64,000 nucleotides of DNA from Pholis gunnellus (GCA_910591455.2 OU342817.1:16233915-16297914); one strand, 5' to 3'; positions 14,331 to 28,690 are shown, numbered from the stretch's first letter. Notes: generated by a model from the sequence alone, not told the origin. A program made the numbers and translations.

Positions 14331-15457
14331 TTTGAAGTATTCAAGATACAGTAAGAGTGTTACAAATTAAGACAATTTCTAATAGAAAGACAACATTCAG
14401 TAGGATTAGTTCTGAATGTAATATTGAAATGCGTTTGTGAAAGTATTCATTGATCTGCTACCTCTGCAGAACTGCAGTTTGAATTTAAAAACACAGCTAT
14501 TAAAACTATACATTAATTCCTTTTCAGGGCCATAAGGGGGCTGTAGGCCTGCAGCATACGCCCGGAGACAGTAAGTAGAGATTTAAGAAACATCCTATAT
14601 ACGTCACCAGTCCATCACAGAGCTAAAAGAAATAAACAATGTGATTGATTGACAAGCAGTTCCCCTGACCTGCATGTCTGTAGACGGTAGAGATAGAGGA
14701 GAACAGAGCAAGCAAAGGCATCAATCCCTGGGTCGTCCTCGTTATGTTTTCCATACAGCACATCTCAGACGAGCTCGGTAAAATGTTATCTAGAGAGTAA
14801 CGTCTCTGTCAGGGTGTGTGAACACCTTATCTAGTTAATGGAGAAGGATAAAACCAAACGCAGAGATCCACCAAATATGCAAAGGCAGGATTATCAGTCA
14901 TACAGAAGATAATAAATATTCATTGGTTTATTGATTTTTTTTTAGCCACTTGGGGGCAGGCCAGAAGCTATACAGATAACACTGACATATTACGCCATAA
15001 ATTATCATCATGGCAAACATGTTCGCAAACAGTTGCTTATATTTACACATCCAGAAGTTATGGAGTAACATTAGCTTCTGGATACCGGATGGATTTAAGG
15101 CCGTGGCGTGAGGTGCACGTTGACGGGCTCTTGTGCACGCTATAGTTACACGTTATGAAGCACGCATATCATTAGGCATATCTATGGATACAACCAATGT
15201 GTATATTAAACAGTCATATGCGTTACTTAGAATAGCTCACTCTTCGGGCCCCAGTGCGACCGGACTGCCAGCACTGTTTATATTTACACCCTTTTAGCTC
15301 CGCGTTGGTCTTGAGGGAAATCTCTCATTTAGTTCATTAGCCGGCTGCACTATGCTCACCAAATAGCTGCTAAAACAGCAAACCTGCAGCTCGTAAAACC
15401 AAAACAATAAGCTGTTTTATAATGCTGAGAGGAATCATTTGTAATTCACTATGAGTA
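13571..15457. other. Non-coding stretch with (CA)n
   Basis: No gene recognised. It holds a short (GT)n near 14120 and the 68-bp (CA)n at 14261-14328. Confidence 0.55.
14261..14328. repeat. (CA)n microsatellite
   Basis: About 34 uninterrupted CA units. Confidence 0.97.
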
Positions 15458-16045
15458 AAGGCTTTAACAGACAGGGGGCCTAACAAATAAGCAACACGAA
15501 AATGCATCGAAACTATTAATACCAGCAGCGATGCAAATTTGCGACACTTTTCAATAAAAAGTTTGAATATATTTGCGCAGGCAGAGGATCAACTACCAGG
15601 ATCCTCTTGACCCAGAGCAGCGTCTGTCTGACGTAAACTTTTGTATAAAGGAAAGCTACTGTGAGCTATTTTATTGAGTTGCTCTGAGTGAATTTGAGTT
15701 CCCTCTGGTGATGCAGTGTATAGGTCCAGTGCTTTTATTGTGAAAGAACAGAGGATCAGGTCTGCGCTGTCTTTGTCAAGGGTGATAGGAGTAAAAAGGT
15801 TTGCTGTAATGTTTCGGACTACGTAGCCTTTGTGTTGTTGAACACTATATTGTAGGTTTTGAATAAGTTCACAATGTGATTGGTTGATGCCTTTATTCTG
15901 ATTGCGAAAGAACAGAAAAATCAACCTTTTTTGCCACGTAATATTCGCGTTCTGCATGAAAGTACTCACGACAAAAACAATTCAAAAGAATATTGACATG
16001 CAAATTATTCACACGTAAGAAAATGCCCCGGTGTGTAAAGGCCTT
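15458..16045. mobile_element. Candidate non-autonomous DNA transposon (MITE-like)
   Basis: The left end reads AAGGCTTTAACAGACAGGGG. The reverse complement of the right end reads AAGGCCTTTACACACCGGGG. These match as an imperfect terminal inverted repeat of about 20 bp enclosing about 590 bp. Inside, the minus strand has a 126-codon ORF (15589-15969) without a recognisable transposase motif. I cannot define a clean target-site duplication, so superfamily and exact ends are uncertain. Confidence 0.45.
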
Positions 16046-19000
16046 AACCCCTTCTAATATAACATGAAGTCAATATGATCCATGTAAAATCCATATAACA
16101 TACTCATTAGTGCAGAAGTTAACTTCTGCAAGGATTGATGGAGTCGAGCAAATGATCTCTCATGAAACGTCATGTAGTGATGATGACCATCCGTACATCT
16201 ATATATACCGTATAATAAGGCAATAAGTGCAGCCAAGTGTAGCCTGCGGTGTGAGCCAACAGCAGCTCAGCACTTAAGATGTAATTACAATATAGCAGGC
16301 TGTCACATAAACCCAGTACTTTGAGTTCAAATGTTTCTCTAATGCTCAGCTGAGAATGAATAGCTGATGAACATGAACGTTTAGCTGGAGAAAGATTCTT
16401 TCATACAGTGATTTTAGCTTTGCAGGAGACGCAAATCCGTTTCCTCAGAGGGACTCTACTGAGTACACTTGCCTCTTTCCGGTGACATTTTTCTACTGTT
16501 GGTGGCTGAGATGGACGTGTCAGCAGGTGGGTGACTCTCCCCGCCAACTCTGCAACTGCAAATAACAATTTCACACTTGTGCACTCAGTTACTTGGAATC
16601 TGAAGTTACTCCCATGCAGACCATAAAAGAGCAGGACCTCTGCCCCCCACATGGGGAGTACTGCCACAAAAGTCATGATGATGTTGAATAAGGGTGACAC
16701 AACTGCCATTGATGATTTCAACACACTGATTTCAACACACGCTGTCAGAGTCCAGAGTCCATTGTGTAATGTCGAAGCTCTGCTCCCTTGAACGAAATTC
16801 TATGCATCACTTGTGAACTACAAAGAAGTCCAGTGTCAAAACATTCTGTTCCTGCAGCTAACTGTATGTAGAATGTTAGCTTCTAATCCAAAGTTTTTGG
16901 AGCACGGCAATTTAGTATTGCACTTCCTCAAAGTTGGGGCACTCACAAGGGAAAGATAAAAGCATCGTCAAGCATCTGAAACACCAAATCGTGCATTTCC
17001 CATAATGCAATTCGATAGCATCTTTTATTAGATCCCATTGCAATGACACGCCCACTTCTTTCAAAACCTATACCCTTAGGTTTATTCCCATAACCATGAT
17101 CTTTCGCCAACTTTAACCACACAAGTGCTGGTATTGCCTAAAGCAGGAATTTAAAAACACTTTATTTGGATGTTTTGCAGAATTATCCAATATTGAAGTT
17201 CTTCGGGAGAGGATGCTTTAAATGCATGCTCACTTGCACCAGAATGGCTGTAAAAAGACTGATAAAGGTCACTTAAACCATTAACCATGATGGAACCTTT
17301 TTGTTGCATTGAAGAAAAATTTTCACTGTGTTCACTGGCATAATTATCTGTCCATTCAAACTGAAAATGTACTCTGATAGTGCCAGATTCTGGATAAAAG
17401 GTCTGGCCAGCAAACCTTCTTATAGATAGTCAGAGTGCCTCCTAATGGTAGGGATCATAACAAGCTGTAATCGAGTGGGAGTGCTGTCATTCGTATATCG
17501 TGAAACAATTGAACATCCGAGTGTAAAAAAAGTGTAAAAAATAAAAAGGGCAGAAAAGCGGTAGAGCATAAAAAAGGAAGTGTGCCACAGTCCTAATTAG
17601 TCAACCTTGGGCCGTCTGATGAAGGCCAAACCATCGACAGAGGCAGCGTTTGTGCCTGCAGGCGACCAGAAAGGGGAACGCACACTGACACAAAGATACA
17701 CACGCACACATGCACAGCTTTAATTACATTTACAGATGTCAAAGCTCTGATCACGAAAGCAAACCGCCCTCTTCTCTCCGGTCATTCATCCGTCCATCTC
17801 TCCTTGCATCCGTGCCTTTTTCCCCCCACCCACCCCGAGCACATGCATGGTGACCTGAGCCACGAGGACAGCGCAGAGTGGTGTGACAGTTGACAAACTG
17901 GTATCCTCTCTTCCTCTCATTCTCACACACACACACACAAAACATACACACTCTGTCAGGCACACATGCGAGAAAGTGACTCCAGACAGCTATTGATCTG
18001 TTATAGGACAGTTGATGATGAACTTCCTGTAGAACAAGACAGCAAAGCTGCTCCAAATGTCCCGAGCACATCAACATTTTCTGACTGATGTTTTTCTTTT
18101 TATAGTCTGAAGTTTTCAGAGCTCGTCTTTTTGCAGCACAAAACAACGTCAAACTGTTTTAACGTTGTCATCCGTTTTAGCCGTGATTTTCCTCAACAAG
18201 GACACCACAGATGGTAGAAATGTTAAAGAATTCCATGCACCTTTCTTACCTCGGCTTCCCCTAAACGATGGTTCGCTTGTTAAAGCACCATAGCTTAAGT
18301 GATAATGAGCTGCTCTATGCTCTATATCAGTGATTCCAAATTAGAGGTATGAGCACCCCGAGGTCTGCAGGTAGCAGGGCGTATGTGGAAGGATTGTGAA
18401 TTAACTCAGCTGATTTGAAAAGTAGAAATGATGTTGTTTTTTTATGAAACATGAAAGGTATATCCACATATTTGTGTTTGGGAAGAAAAGAAAAAAACCC
18501 ACACACACAAATAGGATTACAAACGAGGGAGATGTTTTTCACACCAACCTGAGTCAGCTGTTAATTTTGTACGACAACATCATATAATCAATTCTTTTAG
18601 ATGTTTACAATAACTCCATAGAAACATATATATTTTTAAAGGTTTAGTAACTTTAGATTTCTGCATTTCTCATCTACGTATGTCTGTATGAAAGGACTCA
18701 AAGAATCTCTGTTAACTAGAGAAGCCAGAAAAGATATTGAAAGAAAACCAGACAGCGAACCATATTACTGGCAACATGTTTTTCACTGTGGACAAAGACA
18801 TTCCACTTATTGAGTGTACTTTCAGTAAGATCCATCCTTTACAGAGTTGGGTCTGCATTCTTTCTGTGCAGACTCAGGGTGTATACTCTTTGTCCATCTT
18901 GTGTCTGACCAGCTGCATGTTGAAATAAATCTGCCGTTATGAAGAATCCGCAGTGTGTCCTGCATGATTCATTTCTTCTTGATGTGATTAAAGATTCTCA

Positions 19001-19282
19001 CTTTTAGTTGTAACATCCAGTGAACACTATGTGCTGCAACTGAGAGTACAATCTGGTGAGCAGGCGAGCAGAGAAATCAAAATACAAAGCTGAAATAGAT
19101 AAAGACTAACAATGACAAGTTGTTGTCAAGTGGTAATTGCACGAATTAAACCTGAACAATCCAACTGAAAAATATAGCTCTGAAAAAGATGTTGGTTCGT
19201 ACAATTGATAACGCAATATTTTGGGACTATTCAAGAGGTACTGTGATCTATTCAGTAAGATCTGCTAAATGAGGACATTCAA
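16046..19282. other. Non-coding stretch, no gene recognised
   Basis: No gene or strong repeat recognised apart from short CA runs near 17700 and 17925. Confidence 0.5.
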
Positions 19283-19899
19283 ATGCCCAATCTCCACCCT
19301 TACTGACTCACGGACTTTGAGGCGCGCTCCCGCAAAGTCAGTGTTTGAGGGCTCTCTGGCAGACATTTTGAGCCCTTTATGAACCCTTTCCATAAGTCAG
19401 CATTAGATACAGACTTTGCCTAAGGCAATTACCCACAAGTCATTGCAATGTGACGTTAAACACGGGGTATCCAGTGGACTCGTGGAGACGTAAAAAAAAA
19501 GAAAGCTAAACAAAGAGGACGGCACATGGGTGTTCAGCCTGTCTTATTCAATTTACACAGAAACATTAAGGATTAAAGATGGAACAAAAACATATTTATA
19601 TTTGTTCATAAAATATATGATTTTGTCATTGAAGCTGTTTTGACAAAAACGAGTAAACAGATTATAAAAGTACCTCTCATCTTGTGAGGAAAGAGCCTGC
19701 AAGACGTTCAAATTCGAATACAAAGTATTAAATAAATACACACAATTATACATCTCATTTTTTGTCGTTGTCATAGTAACGTGATATGTTGCACCATTTC
19801 AAACCCTCACAGTTTCTCACCACTTATCAGGTAAAGTCAGTAAGTCCTTGAGGGTTCAGGGTTTGAGGCTTTAGGGGGGACACTGGGATTGGGCGGAAG
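19283..19899. mobile_element. Candidate MITE-like element
   Basis: The left edge carries GCCCAATCTCCACCC. The right edge in reverse complement carries GCCCAATCCCAGTGTC. They share the first eight bases and then a C/T-rich segment. Such ends, with a C-rich 'CCCAATC' opening, resemble a fish repeat I have seen often but cannot name. Internal sequence is AT-rich with no transposase ORF. Confidence 0.35.
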
Positions 19900-22649
19900 A
19901 ATTTGGGGGCCTTAAAGCCCTCCTGACGACAACAAAGTAACATACTTAATGGAAAGTTAAATGTATGTTCAAGACAACTTATTATGTGAAAACAACTCCC
20001 CAACAACTAAGTTCACAAGGAAATAGTAGTAATCTTCACATGAATGTCCACAAGGTTTGTCGCACACTCAAAACAATCCTCCTGATAGAGCACAGTCTCA
20101 CTACAACAAGAGATGATGAGAAAAGAGAGAAATGGAATTTTGGTCCTTCCAGCTAAATGCAAAAACATAACGCAGGAACAGCAATGCATTGCACTTTAAT
20201 TTTAGAACTGAAAAGACAAACAAAGACAAACATGATAATTTCTGCCAATACAAAGATATTTATAGATTTACAGAATTTAAAGAAATGCCAACTTAAGAGT
20301 ATAAACAAAAGTAATTGGAGTTGAATCAAAGTTCATCGGATATCTTGATTCAGTTAAACCAGTGACTCCAAATGAAGAGCTGCAAAATTAATCTTGAGAT
20401 GATTGACAGGAAAACAGAATAAGTATGCAACACAAATTAATTCTGATATTCAGTTTTTCTCTTGTGAATTACTGAATAATTTTAGCTCTTTGAGCCTCTA
20501 AATATTATTCAAATAAAACAGAGGAAAATCCCACTATGATTGCCCTGGTAGAGACGTGAAAAACAAAGATGATGGGTCAAGAACACATTGCTTCACTTTT
20601 AGAGATCACAAATCAAATGTTATGTAACGGGTGGCGAGATGATAATGATGATAATTGTGATTTAGGACAGAAAACAAGAAAAAACTAATTTTCTGCTCCA
20701 ACAAAATTATGTTTTTGCAGTGTTTATACAAATGTAAACATCTAAAAGGCAAAAATCAAACTGGTTTGAATTTTCCCCAGCTCATAAATATGGCTACCTG
20801 CCAGAGGGTCAAATTATTAGAGTCACAGAAAGCAGTTATACTCTGAGTACTCACCCTGACTATATGAGGATGACCCCCCCCCCCCCCCCCCCCCCCTTTG
20901 AGTGTCACATTAGCTTCAAGAACAACTTGTCTGGCACTTAGATAGATGCCCTGAAGTGTTGATGAGCTCCATTACACTCTCTGAAAGAACCCAAGTGATC
21001 ATGAAGATAAAGACCTCTTCTTTTTGCCGTGCAAAAATAAAAAAAGACGACTTCTCTTTGTCCCGCTCTTCACCCAATTGTCTTCTCTCCTCAGAGCTGT
21101 TTCACCATTAAGGTAATGGGGCAGAGTCTTGAGTGTGCATGTGACAGGCACAGAGAGTATGCCCTAAATGGCCCCGGCACCTCTTCTGAATACAGAAAGG
21201 AGCCCATCAGTCTTAATGTCCAGCTGCCCGTCCAGCAGCAATGACACTACAGTACGGTATATCTGTATTTTTGGGTGTATGTCCTGATGGGACCTTCTGC
21301 CAGAGGGGAGCTAAAGGGATGTTTTCCTGTCTTTCTCTTTTTCTATCTTCATCCGTCCTTCATCCTTCCTCTCTTACACTTTCTTCACAGTCTTTCCTAC
21401 AGACAGGCTTGTATCGTTTCACTCTCTGACTGACAGACTACATGCTTCGCAGTTAATACTGCACCCTGGGCAGCAGCTCAGCGGAAATCTTAGATATTCC
21501 TGCAGGATGTGCCGCAGCCGAAGACCGGCTTTAGAAAGAATACACTTACTTTTTTCCAACCTGGCTTCATGGGAAAAAGCTGAAACCAAACAGAATTTAA
21601 AAAATGTATTAATTTTTGCCCGTCTGCTCTCTCTTCCTTGACGATAGCAAGCTCTTAATCCACTTAGCGGGTTTATTTTTTGTCAGTTAAAAAACCCCAC
21701 CGGTAGTTTTTCAACTTGTCAGAGATCATTCACTCCGCCCTCAACAACATGCATAATCTAAAATATGAAAAACATGCCTCTTCTCAAAAATACCCTCTAG
21801 TGATAGCGAGGAGAAAATAAACCATGCAGACAGGCTCAGATAATACACAGTTCACAGAAACACACACAGATGTATCATAAACGTGAATCCATAAATGCAA
21901 TGTACACGCAGGGTTTCCGAGAGCTTTGGCGGCCGGTTTAATAGACGGGGATTTACCGTCAGGATTTATCATAAGAGCCCTGTAATAGGAGAGACAGAGA
22001 GTAACAAATAGTAAACGGTGAGCAGCACTGAGCTCTAGGCGAGAGGAAGTGATGTGTGGGGAGAACTAAATTATAATTTCAAACATTGCTTCCACCCCCC
22101 CCCCTCCCCCCCTCCTTCCTCCTCCCTCTCTCGCAGTTATTCTCAAGCATCACCCCTCCCCTCCTCTACTCTCACCTCTCCAGCCTGAAGTGGAATTCAT
22201 ACTTCCGTGTCGCAAGGATGAGATCTGAGGCTGAGTTGAGTTGAACCCTCATGCGCCAAATGGGACAGACATTTTAGCGTCCTGTCAATTACTTCATGCA
22301 GGATTGTATAACTGTTCATGTGTTGTGCTGGCATTGTGCCTTTTTTTAAGTTTGTTTCCAACGAAAAGTGAAATTAATACATTTTCTCTTAAAGCTTAAG
22401 TGCTGTACATGCGAGTTCCACACATGCATAACAAACCGCTCTCAGTGAGAGTGATTGAATATGTAAGTGTATTTCAAAAAGTATTGTGCAATGTGTTACA
22501 GCCCTCTAATCAATGTGTTCGACATTCAATCATAAATGTTTCAAACCGGCATATTGTTTAATTAAAATTCAGGCACATTAAAAATGACCTTAGTTAAGCT
22601 CTTACATATTTAAATCTTTAGTCAGAGAAAGAAAGTTATTACAATTCAT
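19900..22649. other. Non-coding stretch with homopolymer C run
   Basis: No gene recognised. It contains a 23-base poly-C run (20874-20896) and a C/T-rich stretch at 22086-22135. Confidence 0.5.
20874..20896. repeat. Poly-C run
   Basis: Twenty-three consecutive C residues. The true length in the genome may differ because such runs are hard to sequence. Confidence 0.9.
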
Positions 22650-22860
22650 CCTGAGGGGGGAATGAATGTCTGTATAAAATAGTTGTTACGATCCATCCAA
22701 TAGTTGTCGAGATTTGTCAGAATGACAAATATAACCCTCATGGCAGCGCTAGAGGAAAAGTCAGGGGATCAGCAGCGAATGTATGATATATCACCTGGGA
22801 ATCATAAATAATTGTGCCAATCTAGACGTAGCTGCTAGTGTGGTTAAAAAAATCCCAGAC
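22650..22860. repeat. Dispersed teleost repeat fragment
   Basis: Contains blocks such as GATCCATCCAATAGTTG, CTCATGGCAGCGCTAGAGG and AAAGTCAGGGGATCA, which I recognise as parts of a repeat common in fish introns and intergenic DNA. I cannot assign the class. Confidence 0.45.
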
Positions 22861-23799
22861 ATGACACTGTCTTAAGAAGTTCTGTTGACATCATCTAAAA
22901 CAAAAAAAACAACAGTATAACGTGTTTCAAGGTCCGTGATAACTAACTAACTTCCACCACAACTTCACCAACAAAAACCTACTTTCAGTTCCTCACGGTA
23001 ATGTGCGGTAAGCTACTGATTTTAGCTTTAACATACACAGCAGTATAATTAATTAATTTAAGTTGAATGTCTATAGTGTAAAAGAAATGGAAGAAATACG
23101 TTTTTGTATTGAGTCTGAAAGTTCATTCTTAACCTTCCTGTCTTTCAACCACATCTCTGGGTCTTAAAAACTAGAAAGTGGATCTTGGCTAAGAATTTGC
23201 TGTCTATAGCTTGATTTAACTAGTTCTGTTACAGTGGAACAGATGCTGTTTTAAGTGCATTTTATGCCACTGGGAGCTTTGTGCTGTTTATGCAACACAC
23301 TCAAGCAAAACATTGCCTGCAAGAGAAAAAGAGACGGAAGACTGCGAGGAAGAAACAGAGATTTTTGTGTGTTGTGTAATCCACGCAGTCTATATAGAAA
23401 AAGATATATTTACTTCATAACCTCTTATTGCACCTCAGGTGCATCATAAGGGGACAACGCTTTTGCACATTCATTTGGGTATCTGGAGTGCCTATCAACC
23501 CACAAACATGTGAAACAAGACAAGACAGTTTTTTTGGTGGGCTGCCTAGATCAGAAAGCATGTGAAGCATCATTCGTTAGACTATGTTGCCTCCGAGTAT
23601 CTCCACCCACAGTTTGAGAACTACCTTTGCAAAGGTGCACCAAATTTTTCTGGCAAGCCAATAAGAGCAGACATTTTCAGAAGGGGCTCTTAAAGAGACA
23701 GGCACTAAATGGAGCGTTTCAGACAGAGGGTGAATGCATATTCTGACAGATAGTGTGAGAAATATAATGTTGTCGTTTGGTTTTTTTTTTGCATTAAAG

Positions 23800-24355
23800 C
23801 ATGTAAAACAGGCGTCAACCTCCGGTTTTGCTGAGTGAAGCCAATGCGGAAGTGTCTTAAAACGTGCATTCTCTCTGCTGACCAGCAGGGGGCGAATCCT
23901 CCGGTTGCAAAAAGAAATCAGATTGTATAGAAGTCTTTGAGAAAATGACTCAGTAAACATGAGTTTATGGTCTCAATCGCTAGTTTCAAGTCTTCTTCAA
24001 TACAGCATGATGCTCATTTAGTAAATTAAAATAGACCATTAAGCAGAGTATGCTTTATGGTGGGCTTGCTGTGATTGACAGGTCGCTGTTGCTATATGCC
24101 ATCTCTACGTCAGTCCTCAGCTATCCAAATATGGTAACTTTCGTTTATCGGTTGCAAAAAAAAAAAAAACTTGGCAAAAGTCGTGACCGAAGATGGTGAC
24201 GGCGAACTCGAGGCTAGCGGCAGTCCACACACCGATGGATGACATCACGATTGCTACGTCCTTTTCTTATATGCAATCTATGATGTAAACATGTTTTAGG
24301 ACAAACCCAAAATACAAGTTTGAACCTTAAAATGAGCATGACATGTCCCTTTTAA
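23800..24355. mobile_element. Dispersed percomorph repeat, about 550 bp
   Basis: Includes CTGACCAGCAGGGGGCGAAT, GGTTGCAAAAAGAAATCAG, TGAGTTTATGGTCTCAATCG and GTGATTGACAGGTCGCT in this order. I recognise this arrangement as a short non-coding repeat that occurs very often in percomorph genomes. No transposase ORF is present. The edges are approximate. Confidence 0.6.
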
Positions 24356-25264
24356 ATTACCGTTTGAAGTTGAATGCTACATTTAAAGCAGCTCTACAGT
24401 ACAAGTTCATCTGAGTGCAGGTCATTAGAAACCAGTGTTATGCTAACAAGGTCAGGCTGGGACATTTGATAAGCATTTTAAAATGAACATTACACACACC
24501 ATATATCCTTTTATATGATCTGTGAATGGACTTCACAGAGGAGGATGTCCCCTTTGTCCTTGGTTTAATGGCTCTGTAAGTTGATAGAGTCATTGCTAAA
24601 GACAACGTAATGTGCTCGTCTCACATTCCTCTCTCTTGTTCTCCACACAGTCGAGCAACAGCCTGTATGCTTGCAAGGCCATCACCGTGATTTCACTGCA
24701 GGGTTCATCGCGAGGAAACGACCCATGGAACTTGAAGAGGTGTCGTTTGAGAGTAAATAATATTCAAGCTCTTCGTATCACTTCTACAAACCTTCAGGAG
24801 ACGGCAAGCAACATTAGGAAGCAATGTAAAAGGGCAATTTTGACAACAGTTATTGCCAACAATATTTTTACCATACATATGAGTGTTCTGCAATACCCAT
24901 AATATTACTCACAGGGATATTTTCTAGGAGCGGCCTCAGTCTTACATATATTGGGAGCATTAGTTTGGAGCAGTAACATCCCCTCATATCCAAATACTGT
25001 TGACCTCTATTATGACAATAAGAATGAAACAGTAGCAGCAGCACTAGCAGTTAGCATGCGCAACATGTATTTGACTCCATTGAGATGGAAAGATAACGGC
25101 GCTATACTTTCTTCACTATTATCTGTACTCAGAGGTGGTATTTAGCCTGACAACCCCTTCTTTGAAAGCGATTGATATTTTATACATATTCATGATTCCC
25201 ATGGTGTATCCTTCTCATGACCTTGCAATCACTGACTCATCTGCAGCGGGTATGGTCTCACGCA

Positions 25265-25354
<90 letters not shown>

Positions 25355-28300
25355 GCCTTGATCTGAATAACATGTGCAGCCCAGAGCATTGGAGCCATCA
25401 AATGTATATTTCTTCAGTCAAATCCAATTACTTCTTGTGTGGCTTTGACCACATGGAAGCAGGTGAGCCGAGATGGATGGATAAAAGGTAGAATTATATC
25501 CAGAGAGAGATAATTGGTCAGAATATGTTGCAAAGGGGAAACTGGAAATGTGTAGAAAGCAGGCAAGGGTGAGATCAAAGGGGATACGGACCATTATGCA
25601 AAGAACAAGGAAAGAGAGAAAGACAGTATCTCAGGACTAATACCAGCCTGTACAGTTTCAGTGCTGTAAAGCTGATCAAAGCACCACTCAAATTGCATTT
25701 TGTAATGTGGCATAGATACATGGCAGCAAAAGGGAATTCACGGAGATAGAGAGGGCGAAGGGGGTTGACAAAGATATAGAGTATAGCCAAGGCTACAAAA
25801 AAACAAACATGACACCATTTCTGTGGCCAGTAGATTGTTGTGTTGCCTGCCTGTTTTGATCATTTGAGGTCAATGGAAACCAGTGAATGCAGTGGCCCCA
25901 GTAGTGCAGTGCAGCGTGCCAAGAAACTGTAGCTGACTAGGAGGGCAGGGTTGAGCTCCTCTGAACAGCCTTTCAACCAACATAGAAAAACGTTTCCATC
26001 AATCGGACAGAAAAGATGTTTTTGACTGTCAAGGATGGGATTTAAATCACAGGAGGACCAGCACATTTGCAGATAAACAGTAGGTTATTGTGGCTGTAAT
26101 TATTACTGCGGTGGGAGTAAAAAATAGACGAGAGTAGGTAATGTTAAGATCACTCCGCCTCCCCTAGAGAAATAAAACCATGTTACCAGCTCCGTGAGGC
26201 TGTAATAAGACAAAGTGATGCCTTAACCTACATGCTTATGTCAGCATGCCAACATGCGCTTATTGACAGTGGAGTGCTGCAGGAATGAATCCTAAAAACA
26301 GGAAATGAGTTAGCGTTTTTCACTATGACGTAAGAATGATAGAATTGGTGTTCAATTGTAAAGATTATCTTGCTGAACAAAACCTGCACGTATCATAATC
26401 CAAAGTCCAATGGAAACACTCTGGAGGGAACCAGTGCGGTGCTAACCTTTCGGGGTTGGCCGACAGAATGATGTCAGAAAAATGGTGGACCGAGAGACTT
26501 ACCATCCTCGAGTGATGTCGCTTCCATGGCTGAAACACACAAATGAACAAGTGACAGTACGCAGTTTCAACCAAAATTGCACACAGAGAAGTGACAGTAT
26601 GTCTGTAATGTAAATTGCTCCTGGGGGGGAGACGTATTAATCTGCTGCGAGGCGGTGTGTGGAAATGTAACACGCCTGTGTAGATTTGGAGGAACACAGT
26701 CGCCTTGTACAGATAACTGTCTCAGGCCGGCAGTGTCACAGCCACTTGGGGGTTTCTGTCACCTCTGATTTTCCACAGACTGCCTTTCTGCACGCGTGTA
26801 CTTGTGAGTAGCGGAGTGATTAACATTTAAGGGGCTGATTAAAAATTTTTGATCCAAATGACTCGGGAATGGGAGGGGAACAGGAAGCAGATGTCAGGTC
26901 TTGCAAATATCAACAACTCTCTCTCTCTCTTTATCTGTCTATCTTCCAAACGAGGCAAGTCTCCCTCCGGTGGGAATACAGTGTTTAGCTCCCAACTTGT
27001 CACATTTTGTAGCAGTACAAACTGTGCAAACAAAAAAAAAAGGGGGGGGGGGGCAACTATTTTTTCAGGAGGAATCAGTAAAATTATGAATGAACATGAG
27101 CAAGCAACAGCAGATCTTTTAAGAATCTGACACACTTAATAATATTAATATGACAAGGTTATTATACATGAGTTATATCTCAAATGACTTCTTTCTCTTT
27201 TTCTGCTTCACTTGTAGTCAGAGTGCATTAGTATGCGAGCCACTGAGTGCAAACTGTTTTCATATTATGAATATTTCCATTGCTGGATTTCTTTATCTGC
27301 TAGTGTCTGAGGGTTGTATCCCTGCTGAGGAGAGCAACAGAATGCCAAATGATTGCAATATGCTGGAGATCCTGTATGTTGATATTATCCGTCAGGTGTA
27401 ATTCCTTTTACACCGGAAACTAGTCGACTGAGAAAATCGACTGCTCAGCGCCGTCCGTGTGAACTTCAAAGATGCAGCGTAAAAGTTAAAACAGCACTTG
27501 TCTGATTAAATCTCCCGATTGCAGTTACAAATCTTAAAATTCCTGTGAAGTGAATGGATTAGATAACCCATGAAATGAGCACCGAACAACAAAGAGCTGA
27601 CCACTGTTGCAGGCTGTCAATTCCTCTTGCGACACAGCTAGTGTTTATTCAGTGTGCGCTGCTCTAAAAACACCTAACTAGTTTCACGGGGGAAGTCTCC
27701 ATTAATGCAAATTAAAATCAGCTCCCTCAAGTTTAACTTCATTGAATGGGCGAGGGAGCTGAATGCACGTATAAACACTTACATACATGCATCTCTGCTG
27801 TTAGCGATAAAGTTGACGATCAGACACTCTCACAGACGCGGCAAAAAGGCTCCGGTGTTGCTTTCACATGTGGATTTATATTCAGAACTGACAACAGTAT
27901 GAATTTCTCAGCCTCTCTCCCATCAAATATACGGTCGGCTCTGACTAAGATCTAACACATCTCCCAACTCAGGGAGAAAACTCGCAGACATCCTTGACAC
28001 ACTACTCAGTCCCTGCTGTTTTGGATTGACGATGCCGCACTGTGACAGAGCGAGAGAGAGCAAACTAATACTTGCCATTCAACCAGACTGGATAGCAGGA
28101 GACAAGTGATTGCACAGGTGACAAGAGGTAATTCTGCACAGATAGGAAGGTGAGGTGGTTTAGGATAAATAACAGAATACAAATGCTGCGTGATTGATAA
28201 ATGCTCTATGACAGCGTTCTGTCTGGCGGTGGGGAAAAGATGCCATTCTAAATCAATGAGTGACAATGAAAACTACAGCAGCGAAACTTTACAGAGGAAG

Positions 28301-28361
28301 AGGTTTACAGAGGAACAGCTTTGCAACAACTTTTTACAGTGGCAGGTGGATAATCCTCCCA
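24356..28361. other. Non-coding stretch, no gene recognised
   Basis: Contains the (CA)n at 25270-25352 and adjacent poly-A and poly-G runs at about 27031-27053. A splice-acceptor-like site at about 24650 is not followed by a recognisable coding exon. Confidence 0.5.
25270..25352. repeat. (CA)n microsatellite
   Basis: About 41 CA units. The 118-codon ORF across it (25135-25491) is a repeat artefact. Confidence 0.97.
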
Positions 28362-28582
28362 TTAAAGGAATAGCTTGACATTTTGTGAAAATGTATATAT
28401 TTGCATTCTTGTGGAGAGATGCGCCGCTCTCATGTATGAGAAATATGAAGCAGCAGCCAGCAGCTGGTTAGCTTAGCATAAAGACCGGAAACAGGGGGAA
28501 ACAGCAAGCATGGCTCCGTCCAAAGGTTACAAAATGCAGTATGCCTACGGAGCACCTCTGGTTTATCAAACTATTCCTTTAA
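28362..28582. mobile_element. MITE with perfect 12-bp TIRs and TTAA ends
   Basis: The element opens with TTAAAGGAATAG and closes with CTATTCCTTTAA, a perfect 12-bp inverted repeat enclosing 221 bp. If TTAA is the duplicated target, the inner terminus is AGGAATAG. TTAA targets are known for piggyBac and Kolobok superfamilies. No protein is encoded. The interior carries the GCTGGTTAGCTTAGCATAAA and AACAGGGGGAAACAG blocks of a family with at least four other copies in this window. Confidence 0.7.
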
Positions 28583-28690
28583 TGCGAGGGTTATCCTACT
28601 GAACTGTTTAAGAATCCCATGGTAGGAAAGATGATGTGCTGTTGTTTTTCTATACAGGTTTTTGCAAAGATATTAAACATATAACTTGAG

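Noticed and set aside
15589..15969. 126-codon minus-strand ORF as a possible gene
   Set aside because: No recognised domain or splice context, and it lies within a candidate TIR element. Kept only as part of that element.
24612..24902. Acceptor-like CTCCACACAG followed by an open frame
   Set aside because: No domain and no partner exons nearby; one splice-like site is expected by chance.
25135..25491. 118-codon plus-strand ORF
   Set aside because: Its middle is a pure His-Thr run encoded by (CA)n. The same applies to ORFs over the repeats at 10142, 51268, 61009, 61872 and 62171.
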